Below, in pieces: positions 1 to 7,173 of a stretch of 9,936 nt of DNA (position 1 is its first letter; every line of letters starts with the position of its first letter). Below the pieces are notes generated by a model, which searched no databases, had not been told where the DNA came from, and saw nothing but the letters and a program-made list of their open reading frames with translations. The DNA comes from Sphaerochaeta sp. (GTDB taxonomy: Bacteria > Spirochaetota > Spirochaetia > Sphaerochaetales > Sphaerochaetaceae): assembly GCA_023228445.1 (NCBI GenBank), contig JALOBD010000083.1:1-9936 (forward strand), read 5' to 3'. The position numbers and the translations under genes were made by a program.

Positions 1-1
1 G

Positions 2-469
2 GTTGAGTTGTATCTGTTGCCCCTCGGGTGCCTGTTGCTGAACTTTCTGGCATTTGCCGCTTGTTTGCGCTTTCTCTTCTCACGCCAAGGCCTCTACTGG
101 ATCATCCCGCTGGCCCTCACCCTCTTCATGAGCTGGCCCCATGCCCTCACCCTCTACCAGGTGGCCAGCAACAGCAGCACCGTGGCCCTGCCCTACTCCT
201 ACCTCGACCTGCAACCCCTGCTGCTCTCGCTGCTCTGGTATGCGATGATCGTCACCTTCCACTACGCGCTCAAGAAGACCATCAGGGTGAACCTCTATGC
301 CGAGCAGGTGAAGAAGAACCTCCACGAGGCGCGCCACCTCCAAGCCGGCGACGATCGTGAGCGGCAGGCACGTGAGCGTCGATGGCGCCGCCACCTGGCA
401 AACCGCGCTGCCCCGGTGCGACTCGGTCTCTATGGAGCCGGATGGGTCGACCTCTTCGACGAAGCCTAG
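2..469 (+). CDS. Small integral membrane protein, function unknown (5' end possibly outside window)
   Basis: I do not recognise this protein. The frame is open to the left edge, so the gene may begin upstream; the first in-window start would be TTG at 8, giving 153 residues. Counted from that TTG, three hydrophobic stretches look like membrane helices (about residues 1-24, 30-50 and 66-88). They are followed by a strongly basic, arginine-rich tail (about 90-135) containing a run such as RERRWRRHL, expected to face the cytoplasm. The stop TAG at 467-469 directly abuts the aroK ATG at 470, so the gene probably shares a transcript with aroK and aroC. No catalytic motif is visible. It could be the C-terminal part of a larger transporter or sensor. 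Confidence 0.6.
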   Translation, partial: VELYLLPLGCLLLNFLAFAACLRFLFSRQGLYWIIPLALTLFMSWPHALTLYQVASNSSTVALPYSYLDLQPLLLSLLWYAMIVTFHYALKKTIRVNLYAEQVKKNLHEARHLQAGDDRERQARERRWRRHLANRAAPVRLGLYGAGWVDLFDEA

Positions 470-1000
470 ATGCAGCACCATCTCTATCTGGGGGGTATCA
501 AGCACAGCGGCAAGACAAGCATTGCCCAGCGCCTCGCTGTCCGCCTCACCCTCCCCTCGTACGATCTCGACGCCCTGATACTCAACCGCATCGCACCCCA
601 CCACACGATCCGCTCCTTCTATGCAACCGAGGGGAAGGAACGCTTCCAGCAGATGGAGCACTCAGCCCTTGCAGCGTTGCTGCCCACCCTCTCCAGGCGT
701 GCCATCATCGCGCTGGGCGGAGGGGCGTGTGACAACGAAGCGTTGATGGATCTGGTCAAGACAAGCGGCTCACTCATCTACCTCAAGGTCGACGAGGAGA
801 TCTTGTGGCAGCGTATCATCGCCGGTGGCACTCCCCCCTTCCTTGACAGCGCACATCCACGTGCATCGTTTGCCACCCTCTACAGGAAGCGCGATGAGCG
901 CTATTCCAAGATGTGCGATCTTTTGGTAGACTTATCCGATGGCCTTGGCATCGATGAGGCGACCGACCTGGTCGCATCAGCACTGGGCAGGGAGGAGTGA
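470..1000 (+). CDS. aroK: Shikimate kinase (divergent)
   Basis: Phosphorylates shikimate to shikimate 3-phosphate with ATP, a cytoplasmic step on the route to chorismate. The 176-residue length is normal for the family. Visible motifs are a P-loop GIKHSGKT (residues 9-16), a shikimate-binding DLD (32-34), a GGG turn (83-85) and a C-terminal KRDERY (140-145) that supplies the late substrate-binding arginine. Two usual arginines are missing. The FRxxE motif reads FQQME (Q60), and the lid RPLL motif reads PPFL (122-125). The gene starts one base after the preceding stop, and its TGA overlaps the aroC ATG by one base. Position next to aroC supports the assignment. The family is clear; full activity on shikimate is less certain because of the substitutions. 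Confidence 0.85.
   Translation: MQHHLYLGGIKHSGKTSIAQRLAVRLTLPSYDLDALILNRIAPHHTIRSFYATEGKERFQQMEHSALAALLPTLSRRAIIALGGGACDNEALMDLVKTSGSLIYLKVDEEILWQRIIAGGTPPFLDSAHPRASFATLYRKRDERYSKMCDLLVDLSDGLGIDEATDLVASALGREE
991..996 (+). promoter_or_regulatory. Ribosome binding site for aroC
   Basis: GGAGGA lies inside the end of aroK. It touches a GTG at 997 but sits three bases before the ATG at 1000, which favours ATG 1000 as the aroC start. The ATG shares its A with the aroK TGA, a typical coupled start. Confidence 0.65.
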
Positions 1001-2052
1001 TGGGGTACAATACCTTTGGCAATGCATTCTCGATAACCACCTTTGGCGAGTCCCACGGCGAGGCGCTGGGGGTGATCGTCGACGGGGTTGAGTCGAACTT
1101 CCCCATCGATGAGGCGGCGCTGCAAGCCGAGATGGACCGTCGCCGGCCCGGGGCCAACCCCGCCGGCACCACGAGGGTCGAGATCGACAAACTCTCCATC
1201 CTCAGCGGTGTCTTTGAGGGACGGACCACCGGATCCCCGATCGCCATGCTGCTCGCTTCGACCAACCAGCGCAGCAGCGACTATGAGCACCTTCGCCATG
1301 TCTTCAGACCCGGGCACGCCGATTGGACGTACTTCAAGAAGTGGGGCAACCGCGATATCCGCGGTGGCGGCCGTTCAAGTGGACGGGAGACGAGCGCCCG
1401 GGTTGCAGCCGGCGCATTGGCCAAGCAACTGCTGGCAAAACGAGGCATATCAGTCTTTGGCGGCACAGTCCAAGTCGGCCCCATCGTCGCCATAGAACGC
1501 AACTGGGAGGCGGTCGACCCCATCCTCTCCTGCCCCGACAGAGCGGCAGCGGCGCGGATGGTCGCCCTCATCGAGGAGGTGAAGGGCGAGGGGGATTCCA
1601 TCGGTGGGGTCATCGAGTGTCGGGCAACCGGCCTGCCCGCCGGCCTGGGCGAGCCCGCCTTCGGCAAGATCGAGGCGCTGCTCGGCCAGGCGGTGCTCTC
1701 CGTCGGAGCGGTGAAGGGGGTACAGTTCGGGGATGGGTTTGGCGCAGCCTCGATGCGCGGCAGTGTCTTCAACGACCAGCGCACCAGTGATGGATTCCTC
1801 TCCAACCACAGTGGAGGGATGCTCGGCGGCATCTCCAGCGGCCAAGATCTGGTGCTGCAGGCGGCCATCAAGCCGACCTCGTCCATCGCCCGTTCCCAAC
1901 AGACGGTGAATATCGACAATGAGACGGTCACGCTGGCCATCGAGGGACGCCACGACCCGTGTATCTGCGCTCGGGCAGTGGTCGTCGTCGAGGCGATGGT
2001 AGCCATCACGCTGATCGACCTCTACTACACCGCCTTCGGAAGGAATGCATGA
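1000..2052 (+). CDS. aroC: Chorismate synthase
   Basis: Converts 5-enolpyruvylshikimate 3-phosphate to chorismate using reduced FMN, the last step of the common aromatic pathway. The 350-residue length and motif order match the family. GESHG is at residues 16-20, RRRPG at 47-51, RPGHADWTY carries His106, and the signature GGGRSSGRETSARVAAG follows around 122-138. DGFLSNHSGGMLGGIS lies in the C-terminal third, and RHDPCICARAVVV with EAM is near the end. The catalytic-site histidines (H19 and H106) are both present. I chose ATG 1000 over GTG 997 because of ribosome-site spacing. The stop TGA overlaps the next gene's ATG in an ATGA junction, so translation of the helicase gene is probably coupled. 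Confidence 0.96.
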   Translation: MGYNTFGNAFSITTFGESHGEALGVIVDGVESNFPIDEAALQAEMDRRRPGANPAGTTRVEIDKLSILSGVFEGRTTGSPIAMLLASTNQRSSDYEHLRHVFRPGHADWTYFKKWGNRDIRGGGRSSGRETSARVAAGALAKQLLAKRGISVFGGTVQVGPIVAIERNWEAVDPILSCPDRAAAARMVALIEEVKGEGDSIGGVIECRATGLPAGLGEPAFGKIEALLGQAVLSVGAVKGVQFGDGFGAASMRGSVFNDQRTSDGFLSNHSGGMLGGISSGQDLVLQAAIKPTSSIARSQQTVNIDNETVTLAIEGRHDPCICARAVVVVEAMVAITLIDLYYTAFGRNA

Positions 2053-3710
2053 AAGACACCCCCCTGATCGTCCAAAGCGACCGGAGCCTGCTCCTTGATG
2101 TGCACCACCGTGACAGCGATGCGTGCCGCAATGACCTCATCCGCTTCTGTGAGCTGGTCAAGAGCCCGGAGCACATGCACACCTATACCATCACCGCCCT
2201 CAGCCTCTACAACGCCAGCGCCCTCGGCTACAGCGCCGCCTTCATCATCGAGACCCTCGACCGGTGGTCGCGCTTCCCCATCGCCGAAAGCGTCCGCTTC
2301 TTCGTCCAGGACATGGCAAGCCGCTGGGGGCAGGCCACCCTCACCGAAAACGAGGATCCCTCCCTCTATACGCTCAATATTGAGACCGATCGCATCCGCA
2401 GCGAGCTGTTGCGCCGCCCCGCCATCGCCAAGCTGCTGCGGGTACGCGACGGGAAGAGCTTCGTCATCGAGAGCTACCACCGCGGCGAACTGAAGCTGCA
2501 GATGATCAAGGCCGGGTGGCCGGTCGAAGACCGCATCCCGCTCTCAGGCGGCAAGCCGATCTCCATGACGCTGCGCTCAGAGAGTGCAAGCGGACACCCC
2601 TTTTCAATCCGCCCCTACCAGGAGGCGGCAGCCGCCGCGCTCTTGGGGGACATGGGGCCGGGCACCGGCCATGGGGTGATCCTCATGCCCTGCGGTTCGG
2701 GCAAGACGGTGGTCGGCATGCGGATCATGGAGAGGCTTGCCACCCGCACCCTGATCGTTACGACCAATGTGGCGGCGGTCAGGCAGTGGAAGAGCGAGCT
2801 GTTGGACAAGAGCAGCTTGGGCGAGGGTGAGATCGGCGAGTACAGCGGCGATCGCAAGGAGGTCAGAAGCGTGACCATCTGCACCTATCAGGTGCTGACG
2901 TGGCGCCGGGAGAAGGAGGGTCCCTTCCTCCACCTCGACCTGCTCACCGAAGGTGACTGGGGTCTGGTCATCTACGATGAGGTACACATGCTTCCAGCCC
3001 CGATCTTCAAGGTCACCGCCGAGCTGCAGGCCATCCACCGCCTGGGATTGACCGCCACGCTGGTGCGTGAGGATGGGCGTGAGGAGGAGGTCTTCAGCCT
3101 CGTGGGACCCAAGCGCTACGATGTGCCGTGGAGTGAATTGGAGGAGCAGGGGTACATCGCCACCGCCTACTGCCACGAGATCCGCATCGACCTGCCCCAG
3201 GAGTTGGAGATTCCCTACGCCGTCGCCGACAAGCGGGAAAAGTACCGGATCGCCAGCGAAAACCCCCGTAAGGCCGAGGTCATCCAGGCGCTGCTTGAGC
3301 ACCACCCTGACGACTTCATCCTCATCATCGGCCAGTACCTGAGCCAGCTGAGGGAGATCTCCACGCTCGTTGGGGCGCCGATCATCACCGGCAGCACCCC
3401 CAACAACCGCCGCGACGAGCTTTACAACGCCTTCAGGAGTGGTGAGATTCGGATCCTGGTGGTCAGCAAGGTGGCGAACTTCGCCATCGACCTACCCGAT
3501 GCATCGGTGGCCATCCAGGTCTCGGGCTCCTTCGGCAGTCGCAGCGAAGAGGCCCAGCGCTTGGGCAGGATCCTCCGCCCCAAGCACCGCTCCTCCTTTT
3601 TCTACTCGATCGTCACCCGGTTCTCCAATGAGGAGGAGTTTTCAGCAAACCGTCAGAAGTTCTTGGCTGAGCAGGGGTATTCCTATGAAGTGGAGGTGTG
3701 GCCAAATTGA
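2049..3710 (+). CDS. xpb: XPB/ERCC3-type DNA helicase (superfamily 2)
   Basis: ATP-driven 3'-5' DNA helicase/translocase related to the XPB subunit of eukaryotic TFIIH. In bacteria it is implicated in DNA repair or DNA remodelling, but the exact role is unsettled. The 553 residues start with an XPB N-terminal domain (about 5-150). Helicase lobe 1 has the P-loop PCGSGKT (214-220), DEVH (310-313) and LTATL (334-338), running directly into the XPB RED motif R340-E341-D342. Lobe 2 ends with QRLGRILRP (503-511). All ATPase motifs are intact. ATG 2049 was chosen because it follows an AAGGA ribosome site (2040-2044) and makes the ATGA overlap with aroC; the frame is open further upstream only because it runs inside aroC. 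The length matches mycobacterial XPB. The next gene, coupled through an overlap, is a likely functional partner. Confidence 0.94.
   Translation: MKDTPLIVQSDRSLLLDVHHRDSDACRNDLIRFCELVKSPEHMHTYTITALSLYNASALGYSAAFIIETLDRWSRFPIAESVRFFVQDMASRWGQATLTENEDPSLYTLNIETDRIRSELLRRPAIAKLLRVRDGKSFVIESYHRGELKLQMIKAGWPVEDRIPLSGGKPISMTLRSESASGHPFSIRPYQEAAAAALLGDMGPGTGHGVILMPCGSGKTVVGMRIMERLATRTLIVTTNVAAVRQWKSELLDKSSLGEGEIGEYSGDRKEVRSVTICTYQVLTWRREKEGPFLHLDLLTEGDWGLVIYDEVHMLPAPIFKVTAELQAIHRLGLTATLVREDGREEEVFSLVGPKRYDVPWSELEEQGYIATAYCHEIRIDLPQELEIPYAVADKREKYRIASENPRKAEVIQALLEHHPDDFILIIGQYLSQLREISTLVGAPIITGSTPNNRRDELYNAFRSGEIRILVVSKVANFAIDLPDASVAIQVSGSFGSRSEEAQRLGRILRPKHRSSFFYSIVTRFSNEEEFSANRQKFLAEQGYSYEVEVWPN
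3692..3696 (+). promoter_or_regulatory. Ribosome binding site that decides the start of the helicase partner
   Basis: GGAGG lies in the last codons of the helicase gene. A GTG at 3698 is only one base away, too close for normal initiation, while a TTG at 3707 is ten bases away and overlaps the helicase TGA as TTGA. I therefore prefer TTG 3707, while noting that GTG 3698 would add three residues (MAK). Confidence 0.5.
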
Positions 3711-5602
3711 CTGATATAGCACAGAAACGCTTTGAAGCAGCGTTGAATCGATACAGCGAAGACAACTTCTTCTACATCGCCAACAACTACCTCGGACCGG
3801 TCAAGAGCCCCTTCCACAAGCCGCAGCTGACCGCCCGACTCAGCCTCTTCTTCAACCAACAGCAGATCCAGGACCGGATGGTCGAGCTGCTCGATGAGCT
3901 TGACGTGACGATTCTCTCGCTGCTCATACTCACCGGACCCATCGCAACCGAGACGGTCATCGACCTGCTTGCCCCCCGCTTCGGCTATACCACCATCTTC
4001 TGGCGCCTCTCGGCACTACAGCTGCGCCTCATCCTCCTCGGGGAGGATGGGCGGTTGGTCTTCAATCCCCTCATCGAAACACGGCTCTTCGAACGTTGTT
4101 CGCTCTCCAGCCTCATCGGCGCGTGTGACACCCTGGGTGAAGAGCGGCCCCATGTGTGCATCGAGCTGCTGCGCGCCTACCTCTCCTTGGTCCTCGAGGA
4201 GCAACGGCTCGGCTTTCGCGAATCCCACCTGGCCATCTTCCCTTCCTTTGAGGAGGAGCACCTGCGGCTGCTCATCCCGCTCTTGGGCGACCTCTTGCAG
4301 CGTTTGGGCGTCTTCAGGGCGACCAAGCCGCCACAGGTGGTGGACGACCGGGTAGAAGCGCTGCTCTCCCTCACCGATGAGCAATTGGCCTGTATCCTGC
4401 TCGCTGCCACGATGAGCGGTCCGCCCATCACGTCGGCGCTCTCCTTCAGCTGTGATGTGCTGAGCCTGCTCAAGGGAGTGGGTTCCATCGAAGAAGGGGG
4501 CCTCTCCCTGTTGCTGCGCATCCTCTCCAAGCGCCACACCATCGACTGCCCGCCCACCTTTGCCCAGAGCATGGTCACATTGGGTATAATCGGCGAAGGG
4601 CCGGTCCATCGGGTGATGCACCTCGACCGTGATGAGGCAGGCGACGAGCTGCTCGTCGACAGTGACTTCACCATCAATTACCTCGGCACGCGCAAGGAGG
4701 GCGACCTCCTCCACCGCTTCGCCACCATCACGACCTTCGATGTCCAGCGTCAGTGGCGGGTGAGCAAGCAGAGCGTGGTGCGGGCATTTGATAGTGGTCT
4801 CTCCTTCTCTACCATCGAGGCATACCTGACGGCCCATACCCGCGGCGGCAGTGCAGCAAGCCTCATCAAGCAGATGGCGTTGCTCGATGAACGCTACGGG
4901 ATGCTGACCATCCACGATGCCTTGACGTTGGTCGTCGATGAGCGGGTGGCCCACCTGGTCGAACATCTTCCCGCCCTCAGCGAACACCACATCAAGAAGC
5001 TCTCGCCCACGATCTTCCTGATGCGGCGCGACAGTGAGGAGCGCTGGCGCAAGATCCTCACCGATGCCGGCCAATTGGTCGGTTCGACGCAACGTCAGGC
5101 CTTGGTCACGATCAAGGAGGAGGCCATCAACCCGTACTTCTTCGACTACATCGACCTGGCCACCACAGAGAGGGAGCGCCCCGGTCTCGTAGCCCAACGC
5201 GTGGAAGCAGAGCCGGTCTTTGACGAAACACTGCGCCAAGCCATCATGACCTCAAGCTTGCTCAACGAGGCCCAGCGGGTGGACCTGCTCTCCCGCTACG
5301 ACGAGCGCCTGATCCTCTCCCCCTCCCAGATCGCCGCCCAGGTCCTCGATGCCATCATCGAGGCGGGAGGCTTCGACTACCAGGGCAAACTCGCCCTCTG
5401 CCGTCAGGCGGTAGGCAAGAAGCACATCACGCTGCAACTGCGCATCGATGAGGAGGAGATCCTTGTGTGGGCCTTGGAGGTTTCAAGCAGCAGTGAGGGG
5501 GAGGCACTGCTCAAAGCCCTGGTGCTCACCACCAAGGCCGAGCGCATCATCCCCATCCGCAAGATTTTCACCGTCAGGTTGCTGCGCACCCAACTCTTCT
5601 GA
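3707..5602 (+). CDS. XPB-helicase partner with XPB-N-like domain and possible WYL-like C-terminus
   Basis: A 631-residue protein of unknown biochemical function with no helicase motifs of its own. The first 300 or so residues are helical and leucine-rich and may hold winged-helix-type DNA-binding units. Residues about 315-425 begin with LLVDSDFTIN, which lines up by eye with the helicase's own N-terminal LIVQSDRSLLL and continues with a similar helical pattern; this fits the Helicase_C_3/XPB-Ssl2 N-terminal family. The last 76 residues (556-631) have a strand-rich pattern ending in RIIPIRKIFTV, resembling the end of the degenerate WYL-like domains seen in actinobacterial proteins of this type. 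Overlap with the helicase stop implies co-expression and probably a complex. The WYL call is tentative; the XPB-N call is moderately firm. Confidence 0.75.
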   Translation: MTDIAQKRFEAALNRYSEDNFFYIANNYLGPVKSPFHKPQLTARLSLFFNQQQIQDRMVELLDELDVTILSLLILTGPIATETVIDLLAPRFGYTTIFWRLSALQLRLILLGEDGRLVFNPLIETRLFERCSLSSLIGACDTLGEERPHVCIELLRAYLSLVLEEQRLGFRESHLAIFPSFEEEHLRLLIPLLGDLLQRLGVFRATKPPQVVDDRVEALLSLTDEQLACILLAATMSGPPITSALSFSCDVLSLLKGVGSIEEGGLSLLLRILSKRHTIDCPPTFAQSMVTLGIIGEGPVHRVMHLDRDEAGDELLVDSDFTINYLGTRKEGDLLHRFATITTFDVQRQWRVSKQSVVRAFDSGLSFSTIEAYLTAHTRGGSAASLIKQMALLDERYGMLTIHDALTLVVDERVAHLVEHLPALSEHHIKKLSPTIFLMRRDSEERWRKILTDAGQLVGSTQRQALVTIKEEAINPYFFDYIDLATTERERPGLVAQRVEAEPVFDETLRQAIMTSSLLNEAQRVDLLSRYDERLILSPSQIAAQVLDAIIEAGGFDYQGKLALCRQAVGKKHITLQLRIDEEEILVWALEVSSSSEGEALLKALVLTTKAERIIPIRKIFTVRLLRTQLF

Positions 5603-5620
5603 ATCAGAGGGTGACGGTGA
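5568..5620. repeat. 9-bp inverted repeat bracketing two convergent stop codons
   Basis: TCACCGTCA (5568-5576) and TGACGGTGA (5612-5620) are perfect complements with 35 bases between them. A smaller stem, CTTCTG (5596-5601) with CAGAGG (5605-5610), is nested inside and covers the TGA of the + gene and the stop of aroDE. There is no T-run after the structure on either strand, so it is not a standard intrinsic terminator. It may still fold at the 3' ends of both transcripts. Confidence 0.5.
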
Positions 5621-7085
5621 TCCAGTGGGGGTAGTGGTAGCCGCTGAATGCTTCGAACTGCAGCTTCCCCTGCTCCATCAACATCTGCGTCCCCTCGACG
5701 ATCGGGCAACCGGCTGCTTTGGCGCGACGCAGAAACGCCGTCTCTCTCGGCTCGTAGATTAGCTCATAGGCAATCTCACGTCCAGTGAACGTGAAGGTCG
5801 GGACGGGGTCCTCATCGTCGCTCTCCATCCCGACGGTGGTGGTCTGGACGACCAAGTCGACCGCTCCCTGGTAGCGCGGAGCATGCTCGAGCGTGTCGTA
5901 GCTGGCCATCGTCTGTTCAGCAAGGACTCGGGCTGCCTGGATGCTCCGGTTGACGATGGTGAGCTTCACCCCATGGTTGTGCAGCGCCCAGGCCACGGCC
6001 CGGGCCGCTCCACCGGCTCCGACGACAAGGGCGCTCTTGATGCTACCGTCGCTGATCCGGTCGACGACGGGAGCGAGGAAGCCGTAGTAGTCGGTGTTGA
6101 TGCCCTTCCACATCCCCTTGATGCGCACCACGGTGTTGCATGAGCCGACCTGCTTCACCTCCCGCGTAATCCTGCCCAAGTAGGGCTGGACGCTGCGCTT
6201 ATGGGGTACGGTGACGGAGAAGCCGCGGATCTGCAGCATCTCGGCGAGCTTGAAGAAGGTACGCACCTGATCGACGAGAAATGGCACGTAGACGGCGTTG
6301 TAGTGGATAGCGGCAAAGCCGGGGTTGTGGATCCGCGGGCTTGCTGTGTGGTAGACAGGGTTGCCGATGACGGCGTAGATGTGGGTCTTCTCGTCGATGC
6401 GGTCGGCGCGGTAGAGCTCGCTCATCACTCGGGGCCCCAGTTGTCCTGGTGCCGCCTCCCCGTCGCTGCAGAAGCTGAGCATCGAGCCGCAGCGGCGGTA
6501 GAGGATCCGCGATGGGATACCCCAGCTGCCCATGCCGACGACGATCTTCTCCTCGATGGCCCGCAGTTCACTCTCGATGCGGAAGACGGCGATCAAGTCC
6601 ATGAGGTTCTGCACGGTGACGGCTACCTTGGGGATGTCCCCCCGGTTGGCAAGGCGGCTGATCCGTCCGTAGATGTCGGCCGGAACCCCCTCGAAGTCGT
6701 GGTAGCTGCGGATGATCTTCACCCCACGGCCCCTCAGGTCTGCCTCGAGGTCAATGCGACCCTCAGCATCAGGCGCCTTGAACTTCAAATCGCTCTTCTT
6801 CACATCCCCTTCGATATCCACGTAGGCGAAGTTGCCCCGCGAAGCATCGAAGAGAGTTTGTAGGCGTACCCTCTCGCTTCCCGTCGCCTTGCCGCCGTCG
6901 GCCGAACGCCGGTTGGTGAGGATGAGGGGAAGGTCGACCTGGCTGGGAAAGTGGGCCGCCTTGGCCTGTTCAGCCTCGGTGAGGCAGTCCAGGCGTAGCT
7001 CTGCTAGTGAAATCCAGGGGCGATTGCGCTCTATCTGCAGCCGGTTCTCCTCCAAGGTGGAGCCGGTAAGGGTAAGGCAAAGCAC
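5604..7085 (-). CDS. aroDE: Bifunctional 3-dehydroquinate dehydratase (type I) / shikimate dehydrogenase
   Basis: Carries out two consecutive cytoplasmic steps: dehydration of 3-dehydroquinate, then NADPH-dependent reduction of 3-dehydroshikimate to shikimate. The N-terminal half (about 1-225) is a type I dehydroquinase with ELRLD (29-33), RSYHDF with catalytic His129, Schiff-base Lys153 in PKVAVT, Arg193 in PSR, and APGQ (212-215). The C-terminal half (about 235-493) is AroE with HTASPRIHN (246-254), VPHK with catalytic Lys296, GSCNT (314-318), INTD with Asp332, nucleotide loop GAGGAARA (356-363), NRS (379-381) and MLMEQ (468-472). GTG 7085 was chosen because AGGAGG lies six bases upstream and the VLCLTLTG start fits the family; a frame extension to GTG 7127 would add 14 unlikely residues. 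All catalytic residues seen are intact. The same fusion order occurs in plants and some bacteria. Confidence 0.95.
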   Translation of the reverse strand: MLCLTLTGSTLEENRLQIERNRPWISLAELRLDCLTEAEQAKAAHFPSQVDLPLILTNRRSADGGKATGSERVRLQTLFDASRGNFAYVDIEGDVKKSDLKFKAPDAEGRIDLEADLRGRGVKIIRSYHDFEGVPADIYGRISRLANRGDIPKVAVTVQNLMDLIAVFRIESELRAIEEKIVVGMGSWGIPSRILYRRCGSMLSFCSDGEAAPGQLGPRVMSELYRADRIDEKTHIYAVIGNPVYHTASPRIHNPGFAAIHYNAVYVPFLVDQVRTFFKLAEMLQIRGFSVTVPHKRSVQPYLGRITREVKQVGSCNTVVRIKGMWKGINTDYYGFLAPVVDRISDGSIKSALVVGAGGAARAVAWALHNHGVKLTIVNRSIQAARVLAEQTMASYDTLEHAPRYQGAVDLVVQTTTVGMESDDEDPVPTFTFTGREIAYELIYEPRETAFLRRAKAAGCPIVEGTQMLMEQGKLQFEAFSGYHYPHWITVTL

Positions 7086-7091
7086 TCTGGA

Positions 7092-7097
7092 CCTCCT
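7092..7097 (-). promoter_or_regulatory. Ribosome binding site for aroDE
   Basis: AGGAGG on the minus strand, six bases upstream of the GTG at 7085. This perfect site decides the start over the in-frame GTG at 7127, which has no comparable site. Confidence 0.75.
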
Positions 7098-7122
7098 GTT
7101 CACTTTGGGTGGATTGTCACCG

Positions 7123-7138
7123 AACACACGCTTGTGTT
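7123..7138. repeat. Palindrome AACACA-N4-TGTGTT at the aroDE transcription start region
   Basis: AACACA (7123-7128) and TGTGTT (7133-7138) are perfect inverted repeats separated by CGCT. The site begins a few bases downstream of the predicted aroDE -10 box, covering the expected transcription start and the first bases of the leader. It could be an operator for a dimeric regulator or a 5'-end hairpin of the aroDE mRNA. No regulator can be named from sequence alone. Confidence 0.45.
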
Positions 7139-7144
7139 AGGATT

Positions 7145-7173
7145 ATCATATCGTCTATCAACGGGGTTTACAA
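7145..7173 (-). promoter_or_regulatory. Predicted sigma70-type promoter for aroDE
   Basis: On the minus strand, TTGTAA (7168-7173) is followed after exactly 17 bases by TATGAT (7145-7150). These match the consensus boxes at 4 of 6 and 5 of 6 positions. Transcription would start near 7138, leaving a leader of about 50 bases before the GTG at 7085. A + strand TATCAT (7144-7149) overlaps the same -10 box and might serve the ABC-F gene, but I see no convincing -35 for it. Confidence 0.55.

Noticed and set aside
1281..2009. A 242-codon minus-strand open frame inside aroC.
   Set aside because: It is fully covered by well-supported chorismate synthase and its serine/proline-rich translation resembles no family.
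4016..5239. A 407-codon open frame on the minus strand opposite the helicase partner.
   Set aside because: The + strand gene has recognisable domains and a coupled start, while the antisense frame has low-complexity charged composition and no motif. It is a by-product of GC-rich codon use.
7114..7149. TTGTCA (7114-7119) with TATCAT (7144-7149) as the ABC-F promoter.
   Set aside because: The spacing is 24 bases, too long for a sigma70 promoter. Another pair, TTGTGT with TATCAA at 18 bases, is possible but too weak to list.
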